Shown piece by piece: positions 11,801-23,254 of a DNA stretch of 64,000 nt. The DNA comes from Prosopocoilus inquinatus. Its lineage: Eukaryota; Arthropoda; Insecta; Coleoptera; Lucanidae. The notes under the pieces are model-generated. The model saw nothing but the letters and a program-made list of their open reading frames with translations, had not been told where the DNA came from and did not search any database. The position numbers and the translations under genes are program-made. Within the stretch, counting starts at the first letter, position 1. Each line of letters starts with the position of its first letter. Where the stretch lies: positions 8,122,001 to 8,186,000 of the forward strand of contig CM069871.1 in the NCBI GenBank assembly GCA_036172665.1, given 5' to 3'.

Positions 11801-14800
11801 TTTCGGATTCCGGATTGAATTTTAATGTGACTTTGTATACCACACATAGGGTCTAGTCCAAACCGTTTTCTCGTTATTCAACTTTTTTTCAAAAAAAATT
11901 ATCGCTGCAGCAGTACTTCAAACAAATGCAAATTTCTTCCGAACAAATGACGTTAGAGACTTGCGGCAATAATTTTGAATGCAAACCAAATATTTCATTG
12001 ATGACGTCAAAATATGCGAACATTTCGACCTCCACATACATACAGGGTGTTTCACTTTAGGCGGCTACCTTCATATCTCTCTAGTTACTCATCTTACAAA
12101 AAATTGCTTCGAATTAAAGTTACTTGGTATTATGCGCAGCACATTTTAAGATTAGGTTGGTGTATACAGAGTGTTTTGTTTGGTCTGGGCGTTATGTCAC
12201 TTCGTTATTTCAAATGGAACACCCTAGATATTTTTACATTTTCGGATTCCGGATTGAATTTTAATGTGACTTTATGTACCACATATAGCGTCTAATCCAA
12301 ACCGTTTTCGCGTTATTGAACTTTTTTCAAGAAAAATTATCGCTGCAGCAGTACTTCAAACAAACGCAAATATCTTCCGAACAAATGACGTTAGAGACTT
12401 GCGGCCTTTTGCAAGAGTTTCATCTGGAAACGATTTTTCAGTTACATCGTCAAGAAAAAAATCCATGTAATATAAGTTCTTACAAAAATATTAATAAATT
12501 TCAGAATATTCAAACTGCGATGATTAAGATTAACTTTTTTTAAATGTGATGTTGCATATTTTCAATAAAATTATATTTACTTATTTACAATGCAATTCAG
12601 GAAGGAGAAGAAACAGTTTGTGGTTAATACAGCTTGAATCTTAATTCACTGAATGGCTGAGCGGTGGTTTTCATTAAACAGGATATTGATTAACTGATTA
12701 ACACGAAGACGACGGTCACTTCGAGTTTTTATAAAATTATAATTCTAACCTTTGATATTATTGAGCGGTCGGAAAGAGAAATTCACACAGTTTTGCCTTG
12801 AACTTAAGAAAGTTTGACCGCGACACAAATGTCGAAAATTAAAAAACGTAACTTGTTACAGACAGTTACAGTATTTATAACAACCGATTGTCATTGGCCT
12901 AAATGATTCTGGATGTTTAGCCTTAATTTTGATCCATTGGTCTGGGTGGGTGTGTGAAACCGTACCTACACTTTCACCTTCACTAATAAAATACTAGTGA
13001 AGGTGACCCAGATAAATACAGAAATCTTCCACCCTTTCATCTGGCTGCATTAAAAAGATGTAATTGCATACCCTGAAGTAAAGAGCAAAAGACGTAAAAC
13101 AAAAGAGAAACGGTTTTTCAAAGCAAAGGGAAAAAAAAATAAAAATAAAAGATGATCAGTCTCTATCTCTATCTCTAAAACACTCACAGTGGAAAACTAG
13201 GTCAAACTAAATTTAAAAACAAGCGAAGGGTAGTTATCTTAAAGGCAGGAACGAATGTCGTTTGTTTTTTTTTTGGTTTAAAACGATCGATTTTTTTTTA
13301 TTTAACAAAGTTGTTTTCAAACTGAAAAAAGTGCAATGTCGCAAAGAAAAAACAAACGAAAGAAAAGCAACGAAAAGATCATCATCACAGAATTGAAAAA
13401 AGAAGAGTTCATCAAAAATCAAAAGAAAAAAGAAACGAAGAAAGGAAAAAATGGTAATAGAAGTACAAAGTGAAAAACAGAAACGTGAGCAAATGAAAAT
13501 CCAGAGGCAAAATAAAAGACAATCGAAAGCTAAGACAAAAACCAAAAAATTGAAAAGGTAATTGACAGTTAAAAGAAAAATTAAAGGTCGATTTTTATGT
13601 CAAAATAATAAAAAAGAAAAGAAGATGAAGAACGAAAGAGTATCGAGAACCAAAACAAAAGACGATCGAAAGCTACGACAAAACTGAAATATTGAAAATA
13701 AAGAAGTGAAACGTTAAAAATGAAAAGGTAACTGAAAATTAGAAGAAAAATTAAAAAATCGATTTTATGCGTGTCAAAATAAAAAAGAAAAGAAGATGAA
13801 AAGGGAAGGGAGATGAAGGGTATCGGACAAAATAAAATTTTAAATAAAACTAAAAGCAAATGATAATCCCGAAAGTAAAACTACAGACTACAGAGCTAAG
13901 ACAAAACATAAAATAAAACAAAATAAAAATAAAATAAACAAAATAAGGATCAATTATTGTGCCAAAACAAAAAAGACAAAAGTAAGACGAAAAACAAAAG
14001 AGTACCAGACAAAAGAATTTTTGAAATTTTCTGATTTGTGTGATTTGTTGAAATTTCAGTTTCGCCGCTTTTGTTAACTGAAAAATGAAACAAACGAAAA
14101 TCGAAAACAACGAAACGAAAAATTAAAATAAAACTAAGATTAAAAAAGTTTCAAAATAAAAAAGGAAAGAAAATAAAAAACAAAAAAAAGAGTATCAGAC
14201 AAAATAATTTTTGAAATTCTTTGACGCATTCAAGAACTTTTAGTTTTATTGCGTTTCATAATTGAAAAGTAAAACAAACGCCAAGGCAAAACGTAGTCGC
14301 AAACGAGAGATAATCGCAAATTAAAAAATGAGATAAAAACGAAGCGTGACAAAGCAAAAAGAAAAGGCGATGAAAAACAAAAAGTATCAGTTTATGAAAG
14401 GGGGGAAATGAAAAATATTCCGACGACAAAAGAAAACTAAACACAAAAAATGATAATCGGGAAATAATACTGAATATTAAATAAAAAAGATAGTCGTAAG
14501 CAAAACAATGGAAAATAAACAAATGAAACAGTAAAACAATAGATAATCGAAAGTTAAAAAAAAAAAAAAAACTGAAGATCAATTTTCGTGTCAGAATAAA
14601 AAAGAGAAGAAGTTGAGATACGAAAGGGTATCAGACAACACAAATGTTCAAAAAAAAAAACAACACTAAAAACAAATGAAAATCGAGAAGCAAAACAAAA
14701 GATAATCGAAAATAAAAAAGATTGAAGATCAATTTTTGTATCAGAAAATAAAAGAAAGAAGAAGAGATACAAAAATGTATCAGGCGACATAAAATTTGAA

Positions 14801-17800
14801 AAAAAAGAAACATTAAAAACAAATGATAATCGAGAAGCAAAACAAAAGATAATCTAAAATAAAAAAGATTGAAGATCAATTTTTGTGTCAGAAAATAAAA
14901 GAAAGAAGAAGAGATACAAAAATGTATCAGGCGACATAAAATTTGAAAAAAAAGAAACATTAAAAACAAATGATAATCGAGAAGCAAAACAAAAGATAAT
15001 CTAAAATAAAAAAGATTGAAGATCAATTTTTGTGTCAGAAAATAAAAGAAAGAAGAAGAGATACAAAAATGTATCAGGCGACATAAAATTTGAAAAAAAA
15101 GAAACATTAAAAACAAATGATAATCGAGAAGCAAAACAAAAGATAATTGAAAATGAAAAAGATTGAAGATCAATTTTTGTGTCAGAAAATAAAAGAAAGA
15201 AGAAGAGATACAAAAATGTATCAGGCGACATAAAATTTGAAAAAAAAGAAACATTAAAAACAAATGATAATCGAGAAGCAAAACAAAAGATAATTGAAAA
15301 TGAAAAAGATTGAAGATCAATTTTTGTGTCAGAAAATAAAAGAAAGAAGAAGAGATACAAAAAGGTATCAGGCGACATAGAATTTCAAAAAAAAGAAACA
15401 CTAAAAACAAATGATAATCGAGAAGCAAAACAAAAGATAATCGAAAATGAAAAAGATTGAAGATCAATTTTTGTGTCAGAAAATAAAAAAAAGAAGAAGA
15501 GATACAAAAAGGTATCAGGCGACATAGAATTTCAAAAAAAAGAAACACTAAAAACAAATGATAATCGAGAAGCAAAACAAAAGATAATCGAAAATGAAAA
15601 AGATTGAAGATCAATTTTTGTGTCAAAAAATAAAAAAAAGAAGAAGAGATACAAAAAGGTATCAGGCGACATAGAATTTCAAAAAAAAGAAACACTAAAA
15701 ACAAATGATAATCGAGAAGCAAAACAAAAGATAATCGAAAATGAAAAAGATTGAAGATCAATTTTTGTGTCAAAAAATAAAAAAAAGAAGAAGAGATACA
15801 AAAAGGTATCAGGCGACATAAAATTTCAAAAAAAAGCAACACTAAAAACAAATGAAAATCGAGAAGCAAAGCAAAAGATGTTTCGAAAGCTAAAACAAAA
15901 AAGAGTCGTAAACAATAAGCACAAACCGAAAATAACGAAATGAGTTAAAATATAGAAAATTTAAGAAGAATTAGAGATTTTTGTGTCAAACCAAAAAGGG
16001 AAAGAAGATGAAAAACAAATGAGTATTAGAGGAAAATGAAAAATATACTGACGAAAAATTTAAAAAAAAAAAAAAAAACTGAAAACAAAAAATCGAAAAC
16101 TAAAACAAAGTAATATTGATAACTGAAAGAACAAAAATATAAATTTTGTGTCAGAACAGAAAAAGCAGTCGGCTTTCGAAACGAAGGGAAATAAAAAAAA
16201 ACAAAAGATTGAAAGATTGAATAGAAAATTTTTAAACAAAATTAAATCGAAAAGTAAGATAAAACATAATCGTATTTTTTTTTCTTTTTACAGAAAGACA
16301 ATTGTGTGATTTTTGATTTTGATTTTGATTATCAAATTTTCTTCAAGTTTAAAGATTTTTTCTTAGTTTAATGCAACGGAAATATGCACACACAGGGTGT
16401 TCAGAAAATGCTTAACCTTAGCCGCCTCAGCTCAATCTTCGCCTACGTTCTCATTCTACAGCAACGACCGGTATGTACGACAACTAAGAAAATATTTACG
16501 AATCAGAAAAATCTAAGTGAGAACAGGTACACGTACGATAGTGTGTTTACACACGAAAAGTAAATGTTTAATTAATTTAATTTAATAGAGGCAAATTTTA
16601 TTAACGAAACGGAACATGTACAGGTTGTCCGGAAAAGGTTGGCCGGATATGAGAACTATTTTGCGCCAAATCGCGGTTGGATAAATTATTACGAGGTGAC
16701 ATTATTCATTTAATTAATTGGAAATAAGTGTGATAAGTTATTTTGACCTTGATATTTATTTAAACTGACCACATCTCAGTGTCGTCTCATCTTGACAAAT
16801 AATAAATAAATCAAAATACCCTCATAAAATAATATTGTACAAAAATTAATATATTTAATAGTATGGTCGAAAGAATTATTTCTGTACACATAACTTTTCA
16901 CATCTACAGGGTGTTCCAGTGGTGAGTCCCCTGGAAATATCTCGGTTACTACTGAAGATACAAAAAAAAAAAATTTCAAGACATTTTTGTTTTAAATTTT
17001 GGAGCTCTACAACATTACTTTCATCTATACAGGGTGGATCAAACCGTTAGTGTTGTATGGGATGTAACTTTTTTTATTTCAAGTAGCACACACTAAATCT
17101 AACTGTTTCTGAGATGTTTAACACTTCATCTAAAAAGGGTCGCTTGCAGCCATTATTTTATTTATTCTTTTTTTTTTGTTTATTTTCAAATCAAGAGAAC
17201 GATTCTTGGTGCAGACGTAGTTGATGCTGAAGCGTATTATAAGCCATTATTAAATGTATTTTGATCGTTACAGGGTGATTATGATAATAGGCAAGGCATC
17301 AGATTATTTCAATCTGGCAAGAAAATTATTTTAAAACCAAAAGTCCATGTCTATTTCGAACGTACAGTCGCGATCAAGCTACTCGAGACCGATTCACAGT
17401 TCCGTAAGCCTTATTACCAGCGCCAATAAGGGCGCAGTTTGCTTACAACGGTCTCGATTAGGATGATCGCGACTGTACATGCAAGCACTGCCCGTACATT
17501 TTACGTGTGACTTTTTTATGGACACCTGTGTGTAGATATACATCATAAAATTAAAGTTACTTTCACTTTATTTAAATAAATAAATAAATAAATTAATTAA
17601 CGATTGCGAGCATAACGAAGGACAACATGACCAGACAATTAAGTTGCTGTTTAGATTAGATCATCGCCGTCTGAAACACGAACATTAGTTAATAACATTT
17701 AAATTATAGAAATCCATAACGACAAATCTAACAACATAAACATTGCCTGTCTCCGTTTATTATTAAATTTACATAATGTGAATTGAATGTGTGTCGTTTT

Positions 17801-18276
17801 ACTTAATAATAATAATAATAATGCCCGAATACTTTTGTATTTACAAGCAATTGAAGAGCACAAAAGTGAATTTTTCTGAAAATGTACAGTGAAACCTCTA
17901 TAATATAAAAGGACACTTCACTATGGTCTGTAAATAGTGCCCTCATTGGAGGGTTTTATCGTACATACATCCTTAAGTAAAAGTGAATAATAGACACAAA
18001 GGATTCTGAATAATATTTTAGTTTATTCATGTATTATTTTAAAACCATTACGGATGCTGAAGGTCATAACAAAACAACTGTACGATTATTTTTCTTCATG
18101 TTTTATCAAATGTTTTTAATCCAAATTACCAAGATCATGAAAACACTGATACTTTCAAGTTGTTACAGTATGTCTGAAATTAATTTGTTTTGCGTTTGCG
18201 TGAAAATTAATTAAAAAAAAAAAAAAAATAGAAACTCACCGGCACATATTACCAATAAAATAAAAAACTTGCTCAT
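2888..18276 (-). CDS. Gene 1: dual-CLIP-domain serine protease, 396 aa, six exons
   Basis: Coding exons on the minus strand: 18276-18240, 4285-4106, 4041-3654, 3594-3410, 3347-3255, 3195-2888. Every join has GT/AG ends and keeps frame (1191 nt). The product is a secreted trypsin-like zymogen. It has a short signal peptide, CLIP1 (about residues 15-61) and CLIP2 (65-120, six cysteines), then linker Cys140, activation site K148|VVAG and the S1 domain. The triad is His193 (TAAHC), Asp250 (HDLAL) and Ser341 (GDSGGP). Asp335 in the S1 pocket predicts cleavage after Arg/Lys. The extra Cys218-Cys223 pair is typical of easter-type CLIP proteases. CLIP1 lacks two of its six cysteines. Unlike its three paralogues, this gene has no intron before the activation site and has an extra one after GWGQTET. 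A role in an extracellular Toll or melanisation cascade is inferred from the family only. The least certain part is the distant first exon. Confidence 0.88.
4363..4945. repeat. Tandem repeat, ~148-bp unit, four copies
   Basis: The phrase AATAAATTAGGATGATTG recurs at 4363, 4511, 4659 and 4802, giving periods of 148, 148 and 143. The copies are about 95% alike by eye. The array begins about 80 bases upstream of gene 1 exon 2 in the gene's sense, at the acceptor end of the giant intron. Confidence 0.9.
5190..8400. repeat. 3.2-kb degenerate GTTGGG/GACCTTGAG array with 303-bp higher-order units
   Basis: The whole stretch is built from diverged copies of a short theme like TTATTTAGGTTGAGTTCAG and GGTTTGACCTTGAG, spaced by T-rich DNA. 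From about 7077 a higher-order unit appears: CACCCAGTCTAT recurs at 7077, 7380, 7682 and 7986 (periods 302-304), and these copies are nearly identical. No coding frame persists. It lies in intron 1 of gene 1. Confidence 0.85.
8480..8555. mobile_element. Short hairpin element sharing the 565-821 MITE terminus
   Basis: CAGTGTGTCCCCGGATT at the left is mirrored by AATCGGGGCCACACACTG at the right, leaving a loop of about 35 bases. The terminal motif matches the MITE at 565-821, so this is probably an internally deleted relative. Confidence 0.5.
8560..11088. other. Intron 1 of gene 1: no gene, AT-rich with a purine-rich block
   Basis: No exon is recognised. A (GATA)-like microsatellite sits at 8637-8680. 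From about 10040 to 10860 the plus strand is strongly purine-rich, with words such as AAACAAAAGACAATCG. This resembles the larger block at 13080-16300. Confidence 0.6.
11089..12405. repeat. Tandem repeat, 439-bp unit, three copies
   Basis: CAATAATTTTGAATGCAAAC starts copies at 11089, 11528 and 11967, exactly 439 apart. Each copy carries TGACGTCA and an open 93-codon frame. Copies 1 and 2 share changes (ACAGGCTGTTTTACTT) where copy 3 keeps ACAGGGTGTTTCAC, the common terminal motif of other repeats here. Copies 1 and 2 therefore separated last. The repeated open frame is hydrophobic with no known domain and is probably a by-product. Confidence 0.9.
12971..13003. repeat. Perfect small hairpin
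   Basis: TCACCTTCACTA and TAGTGAAGGTGA form a 12-bp perfect stem around a nine-base loop. It could be the remnant of a foldback element; no function can be assigned. Confidence 0.55.
13080..16300. repeat. 3-kb purine-rich tract in gene 1 intron 1
   Basis: The plus strand is overwhelmingly A and G, with the recurring word AAACAAAAGATAATCGAAA and variants. In the gene 1 pre-mRNA (minus strand) this becomes a long pyrimidine tract. Its centre has condensed into the regular 147-bp array at about 14700-15880, and the flanks are older, irregular copies. Related blocks lie at 10040-10860 and 54080-55060. Confidence 0.8.
14700..15880. repeat. Minisatellite with an exact 147-bp unit, about eight copies
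   Basis: GGCGACAT occurs at 14783, 14930, 15077, 15224, 15371, 15518, 15665 and 15812, always 147 apart. Since 147 is 49 codons, minus-strand frames stay open across the whole array and produce a 412-codon Phe/Leu-rich reading frame. That frame is an artefact of period and composition, not a plausible gene. Confidence 0.92.
16906..17035. mobile_element. CAGGGTG-ended short interspersed element
   Basis: It is bounded by TACAGGGTGTTCC and TACAGGGTGG. The interior (ATCTCGGTTACTACTG, then an A-run, then TTTTGTTTTAAATTTTGGAG) recurs in inverted orientation at 30533-30665. The two loci are copies of one family. Confidence 0.65.
17366..17478. mobile_element. MITE with CAGTCGCGATCA inverted termini
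   Basis: The left end CAGTCGCGATCAAGCTACTC and the right end, read inverted as CAGTCGCGATCATCCTAATC, match over about 26 of 30 bases. Both are flanked by TA. The 113-bp element has no coding capacity. The termini look mariner-like. Confidence 0.72.
18240..18276 (-). CDS. Gene 1 first coding exon (signal peptide)
   Basis: It encodes MSKFFILLVICA plus one base, followed by the strong donor GTGAGT. The leftover G joins the TG at the start of the exon at 4285, giving Val and the correct frame. A TATA box and an initiator-like CAGTG lie just upstream, which supports this as the true 5' end. The hydrophobic run continues over the splice (VTFG), so the signal peptide is probably completed by the second exon. 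The joined intron is 13,954 bp. Confidence 0.68.
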
Positions 18277-18302
18277 ATTTGTATCTGCAATCTAATCAGC
18301 AC

Positions 18303-18328
18303 TGCGGTTCAGCTTGTTGTTTTATATA
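18303..18328 (-). promoter_or_regulatory. TATA box and initiator of gene 1
   Basis: TATATAAA occupies 18328-18321 on the minus strand. GCAGTG, with its A at 18303, lies 25 bases downstream and resembles the arthropod initiator TCAGT. This predicts a 27-base 5' UTR before the ATG at 18276. It is inferred from motif and spacing only. Confidence 0.5.
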
Positions 18329-18874
18329 AAAATTTTCGTAAATTGCGTCACATAACGTGTCAGCACTGTGGTCTGCAGGAATTTTGCGGATCAAAATTGA
18401 TTTCCTTCGAGTAGAACCAACACGTCGTTCTTTCTTTAATTGATTCGCTCGTGCTCGGAGGAAATCCCAGACTTTTTCGAACTGTCGTCGTTTTGGATCA
18501 TAACACTGTACGTGAACGGACGCCGCTGGTGTACTCGTGTTATCAACGAGCGTGTGTAAAGTCTTCTGTACGGCCGCAACAAGTAATTACGAAAACGAGT
18601 TTGCTCTCTTACTTACTTGTTTGTTCTTGTCTCTTGCGTTGTGATTCACTATCAATTCCAGCAGCAGCGCAGTAAAAACCGGAATTTGTTTAATAAGATA
18701 TTAGGCAGTGATTAAGAACTGGTAGACGTTTGTTAAGATGTTTAAATACAAATTAACAAAGCCGCAGAACGTTTGTTATCATCAAATTCATTTTTAGGTT
18801 GCCGCCTAATACTGGCCTAAGTTCAGCGAAAAGTCAAAAACTTACCGCAAAGAATCAGAAATTCCCGTAACATA

Positions 18875-19079
18875 CAGGTTGTAACACATATTATTGTTGT
18901 AGCGACGGGTGTGAGAGAGCCTCGTCACATGGACGTGTATGCTCGGCATTATTCCGACCTGTTCCGATAACGCTTGCTCGGTCGAGCCACTTTAAAGTCG
19001 ACCCGATGGGCACAACACTGTTAACCCATTCGTTATTAGTGGGCTAATATTATCTTTATTTCTCACACAACCTGTATAC
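18875..19079. mobile_element. Element with ATACAGGTTGT inverted ends
   Basis: It starts ATACAGGTTGTAACAC and ends CACACAACCTGTATA, so the terminal 10-11 bases are inverted repeats. The interior is unusually GC-rich for this window (GTCACATGGACGTGTATGCTC and nearby). It could be a MITE or a fragment of an LTR-like element. Confidence 0.4.
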
Positions 19080-20026
19080 ACGTGTATAGGTGTTCTATTT
19101 AAAATAATGATGTTGGACAGCGTTTCGACAAACTTAAACACTCTACATGTTTCAAAATTGCAATCCGTATGTAACAGCGTGCAATTTTAATATTAATTAA
19201 TTTTTTTTTTTACATAAATTCAACTTATTTAATGCAGAAACTCCGTTCGTTTAATGAATATTTGGAAATATCAGATATGTCCGCCATGTTGTTTGCAGTA
19301 ATATTTTAATTAATAGCAGAAAGCAATTTATTAAAACATGCCCTGGTTTATCCCGTGCACTTTCATTCAAATTCTTAGATCGTCTTAAATACTCTTATTT
19401 ATAATAATTAATTATTTATTATTGTTAAACTGTTGGCCAAATACGCCTCTGCGTATGACATCACAATCACCTAAACATACAGTATACGACATTAACATCG
19501 TTGGGCATCAGCATTACGATCAATATTAATCAGCAAGAAAAAAAAAGAAGAACGAAAGGGAAGACTTTCAGCATATCAGTCTGAAAAGTAAAGCATCCCG
19601 TAACCATAGCAACGTCCGAAACGTCCTAAATCTGAAGTTCCCATGACAAACAACCAATGAAAGGGATGAACACGGCGCGGCGGTTCAAAAAAAAATAAAA
19701 ATATGTCTTTAGGATAGAACGAATGCATGGGATGAAGATGATGGCAGATGATGTTAAAAAAAAAAAAAAAACTGAAAGACATTTGAAAGGGACAGAAAAA
19801 AAAGTGGATTCATTTCGATTCTTTATTATATTTATTATCCCCATAAATTATTAGAGTTCTTGTCAAGAAGGAAATTATTTCACGTACCACTTACATCCAA
19901 AATTTATTTTAAATCTGTCATCGACCAAGGTTTAATAAATAATAATGATTTTGTAAAGAAGTGAGAAACTCCAAAAAATTCACCTTAAGGCACTCATATT
20001 CTCCTATTATGAGTAGAGATCGGAAT

Positions 20027-20332
20027 AATTGAAATTAATCTCCGCCCGCAATAATTTTACATCCGTGTATACGTATTTCGGCAGCTGAGCTACCATCTTC
20101 AGTACGCTACCAACTTGAAAAGATCTTTTTAAGTATTTCGGCAGCTAAGCTGCCATCTTCAGTACGCTAAAGATCTTTTTAAGTGCTTTTAAGTTGGTAG
20201 CGTATTAAAGATGGCAGATTAGCTGCCGAAATACTTAAAAAGATCTTTTTAAGTTGGTAGCGTACTGAAGATGGCAGCTTAGCTGCCGAAATACGGATAT
20301 AAAATTATTGTGGGCGGAGATTAATTTCAATT
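20027..20332. mobile_element. Foldback element B, 306 bp, with four hammerhead-like cores
   Basis: It is a near-perfect palindrome. AATTGAAATTAATCTCCGCC at the left is mirrored at 20313-20332. Each arm holds two ~60-base units with CTGAAGA, then the hairpin GGCAGC-TTA-GCTGCC, then GAAATAC. Left-arm units read on the minus strand (CTGAAGA at 20102-20096 and 20162-20156). Right-arm units read on the plus strand (one damaged near 20205; one intact at 20265-20271 with GAAA at 20288-20291). The order matches the hammerhead ribozyme core, with one extra base before stem II. Confidence 0.75.
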
Positions 20333-21965
20333 ACTTGTTAAACCGCAGTCTCCTTTACCATTTCAGATATCGGAATCATGTATTTTGACGTCATTAACGT
20401 AACATGATTTGTTTGTGAAATAAAGACAAAATTATTTTTCAATTAATACAACGGAAGACAGAAAAGTCGCGTTAATGTTTCTTTCCTTGCATTTACTTTA
20501 TTTAATTCGGCATTAACGTATCCTTGCCTGTAAATTTGACAATCATTTTTATTCTTTCCGGAATAATCCGGGGAGTGTGCTGATTTTGAAATTGGTTTAC
20601 CCAAGTTTTTGATCAAGTGCGTCACGTGACAGTATAGAACGAATACGATGACGTCAAAATTTGTGATTCCGACCTGTGATTATTACTGTTTTTTTTTTTA
20701 ATCTGATTTAAAATGCATACAAATGAAAGCATTCACAGCACTCTGGACGCCAAATTAAAAATTTTTTAAAAAAAACACCCGATAGTACGTTTCTAGGCAG
20801 AAAACCACCGGATCGCCCAGAAATACTGTCGTCGCTTGTTTGAATTTCGCGCGCGCTGAGCACTTGATGTTTTTTCTTTTTTTTTATTAAAGATGGTTGG
20901 TAATCGCGTTAAATCTTCTGTTAATGTTATCAGCGCCATTCGTCGTCCTGTCGTCCTCTCGAATTCAAATTTTTGTTTATTTAATTGCAATCGCAATAAA
21001 TTAAACAACAAAATTGAATCAATCAATAATAAATGACATTGACCGTTTCCTTATTTTTTTTACAAAGTTCTTTCGCTTCAAGTCCAGTGTTGCCACAAAA
21101 CACAAAACATCAACTTTGTAAATAAACGCCCTTTACATCCGTAATACAAAAGGTGCTTTCTTTCGCTCACAAAATCGGGATCCAAACGTGTTTTGAATCT
21201 TTTCTTTGAGTCTCTCTATTTTTAAAACTTGTTTGGATTGAATTGCGGTTATTTACAAATAAACTGTCAATCAAAAAGTCAAGTCAGGTGTTTTGTTGCG
21301 ACAATTACGAAATTCAGGTCCAAACTATTCGAAACGCGATTCAATCTTTTAACCGAAAGAAAGCACCTACAGTAACAGATCAGTCATCGTTATAATGGTT
21401 GTTATACAGTGTCATTAATCGATGGAATATTACAAGGTTTGTTTCGTTTTTTTTGCACACGTACTTTTCGAACCGCCACCAATTATGACATTTAACTGCT
21501 GCGACAACGTCAATTTTAGGATCATAGATGGCGTTGAGTTGAAGAGAATTGTCGACGTAAAGTCAAAAGCTATTAGCACAAAGCGGCCAGTTTTAGGTTT
21601 CTCGTGTGAGATAAGAACAATACGCGTACAGTTCCGAACGATTGAATTTTCGTCGTCGTCGATAGTCAAAGATCGGTTTTTTGTCTGTACTCTTCGAAAA
21701 TTAGGAGATTGATGTCCTAATCTTGAATGCTCTGGGAATAATCTCTCAAAAATTTTATTTATCTTCGACGCTTTTTTGGTAAAAGTAAAAGGATTTTTTT
21801 TCGCCTGAAAATAAAACTGAGATTTTGATTGACAGTAACGACTAAAGAATTATGATTGCGACTGCGGAATTGCTTGATTCAATGGTCTTAGTTTGGATGA
21901 CCCCAAGTGACATCTAAGGTGATATAGATTAAAAAAAAAACTGACAACTTTGTAACAACTAACGA

Positions 21966-22420
21966 CCTACCAGAAGTCAGTGAATAGTCATACATCCATT
22001 ACGAATTTAATAGCATTGGCAATACTGATGAATTTGATTTGATTTTCGGCACGCGAATCTTGGAATCTTTAAATGTACCTCAGCCACAGCATAAGCTTCA
22101 CCTTCGTGGAGAGTAAAAGGAAAGGCGAAAACGTAATGGATTTTAACTACTTTGTAATCAGCCTACCAGAAGTCAGTGAACAGTCATACTTCCATTACTG
22201 CAGTATTAGAATCGGCAGCGGCGATAATGACTTTGATTTTTGACGCGCGAATATTGAAATATACCTGAGATATGTAATATGGAGTTTAACAGCCTACCAC
22301 AAGTCAGTGAATAATTATAAATCTGTTACAAGTGTAATACTAAGGGCAACACTGATGTTGACTTTGATTTTCGACGCACGAATCTTGAAGTATACCTGAG
22401 ATACAGCATAAGTTTCGCCT
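21966..22420. repeat. Three irregular copies of a ~120-bp repeat
   Basis: CCTACCAGAAGTCAGTGAAT and close variants occur at 21966, 22162 and 22292. Each is followed by a diverged copy of TTTGATTTTCGGCACGCGAATC-like sequence ending in ATACCTGAGAT. The spacing is unequal (about 196 and 130). Confidence 0.7.
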
Positions 22421-23069
22421 TCGGCTTCCCTCAAATTTAACACAATCGGTGTTGCCAACTATTTGGCCATTATTTTCCCTTTAATTGACTAAGAAATTCC
22501 AAGTTTCCGTATAAATTTCGCCAATAACGTGAAGAGTGTTCACTTTTACAATATTTTCTTTAGCTATAGAGAGTAGATAAAAAATGGCTGTGAAGTGATG
22601 GCAGCAGGAAGTTAGAGATGGAGTAAAATCAGATATGCGAAGCAGTTTATCCAACGTGACTAAAAAGAAGGACCGAGTAAGGTTTCTAGACTGCAGATGT
22701 TTTTCTGTTTTCAGCAACTGTTTCCTTTCTTTCCTTGAACTGAAACTCCGTAGTACACTTTTGTAATGAATAACTAAAGTACGGTGGCGGACAAGAAAAT
22801 CCGGGCAAGATTTTGACATATCATGCGTATTTACACAAATTTTGCTTTTATTGAGGTTATGTTTCGGTCAAAATGCAAAGAAAAAATTCGTAAGGTCAAA
22901 ATTTATAAATCGAAATTTCGCAGTAACTCATCTTTCTGTTCAAACTTTATCCGGCAAAGCTTATACTCTTGATTTTTGAAAAAAAAAACAGAACTAAAGT
23001 AAAGCCAACGAAAAAAGGTCAACGAACTGTTGAGTACAATTTTTCTTAAACATCAGAACTACTAATAAC

Positions 23070-23254
23070 TAGGGTCCCTAGATGTGTTTACAGGGTTCGA
23101 CAGTTCGTCATTTCGTTAGTAATGTCAGATTTTATAGTTTGGTGGATTAGAAAGAATAAAACATAGTATTGCTATGTCGTAAACGATTCGGAGCTCGGAA
23201 AAATGGCGGAACACTGTCCGACGTGTTAAATGTTAATCACATCTAGGGACCCTA
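23070..23254. mobile_element. hAT-like MITE, 185 bp
   Basis: The terminal inverted repeats are TAGGGTCCCTAGATGTG and CACATCTAGGGACCCTA, perfect over 17 bases. The flanks CTAATAAC and CTAATGAC look like an 8-bp target duplication with one difference, the length used by hAT elements. The interior has no gene. Confidence 0.75.

Noticed and set aside
14631..15869. 412-codon open frame on the minus strand, Phe/Leu-rich and repetitive
   Set aside because: It follows from the 147-bp period (49 codons) and the purine-rich plus strand. It is low complexity, and neighbouring frames are open too.
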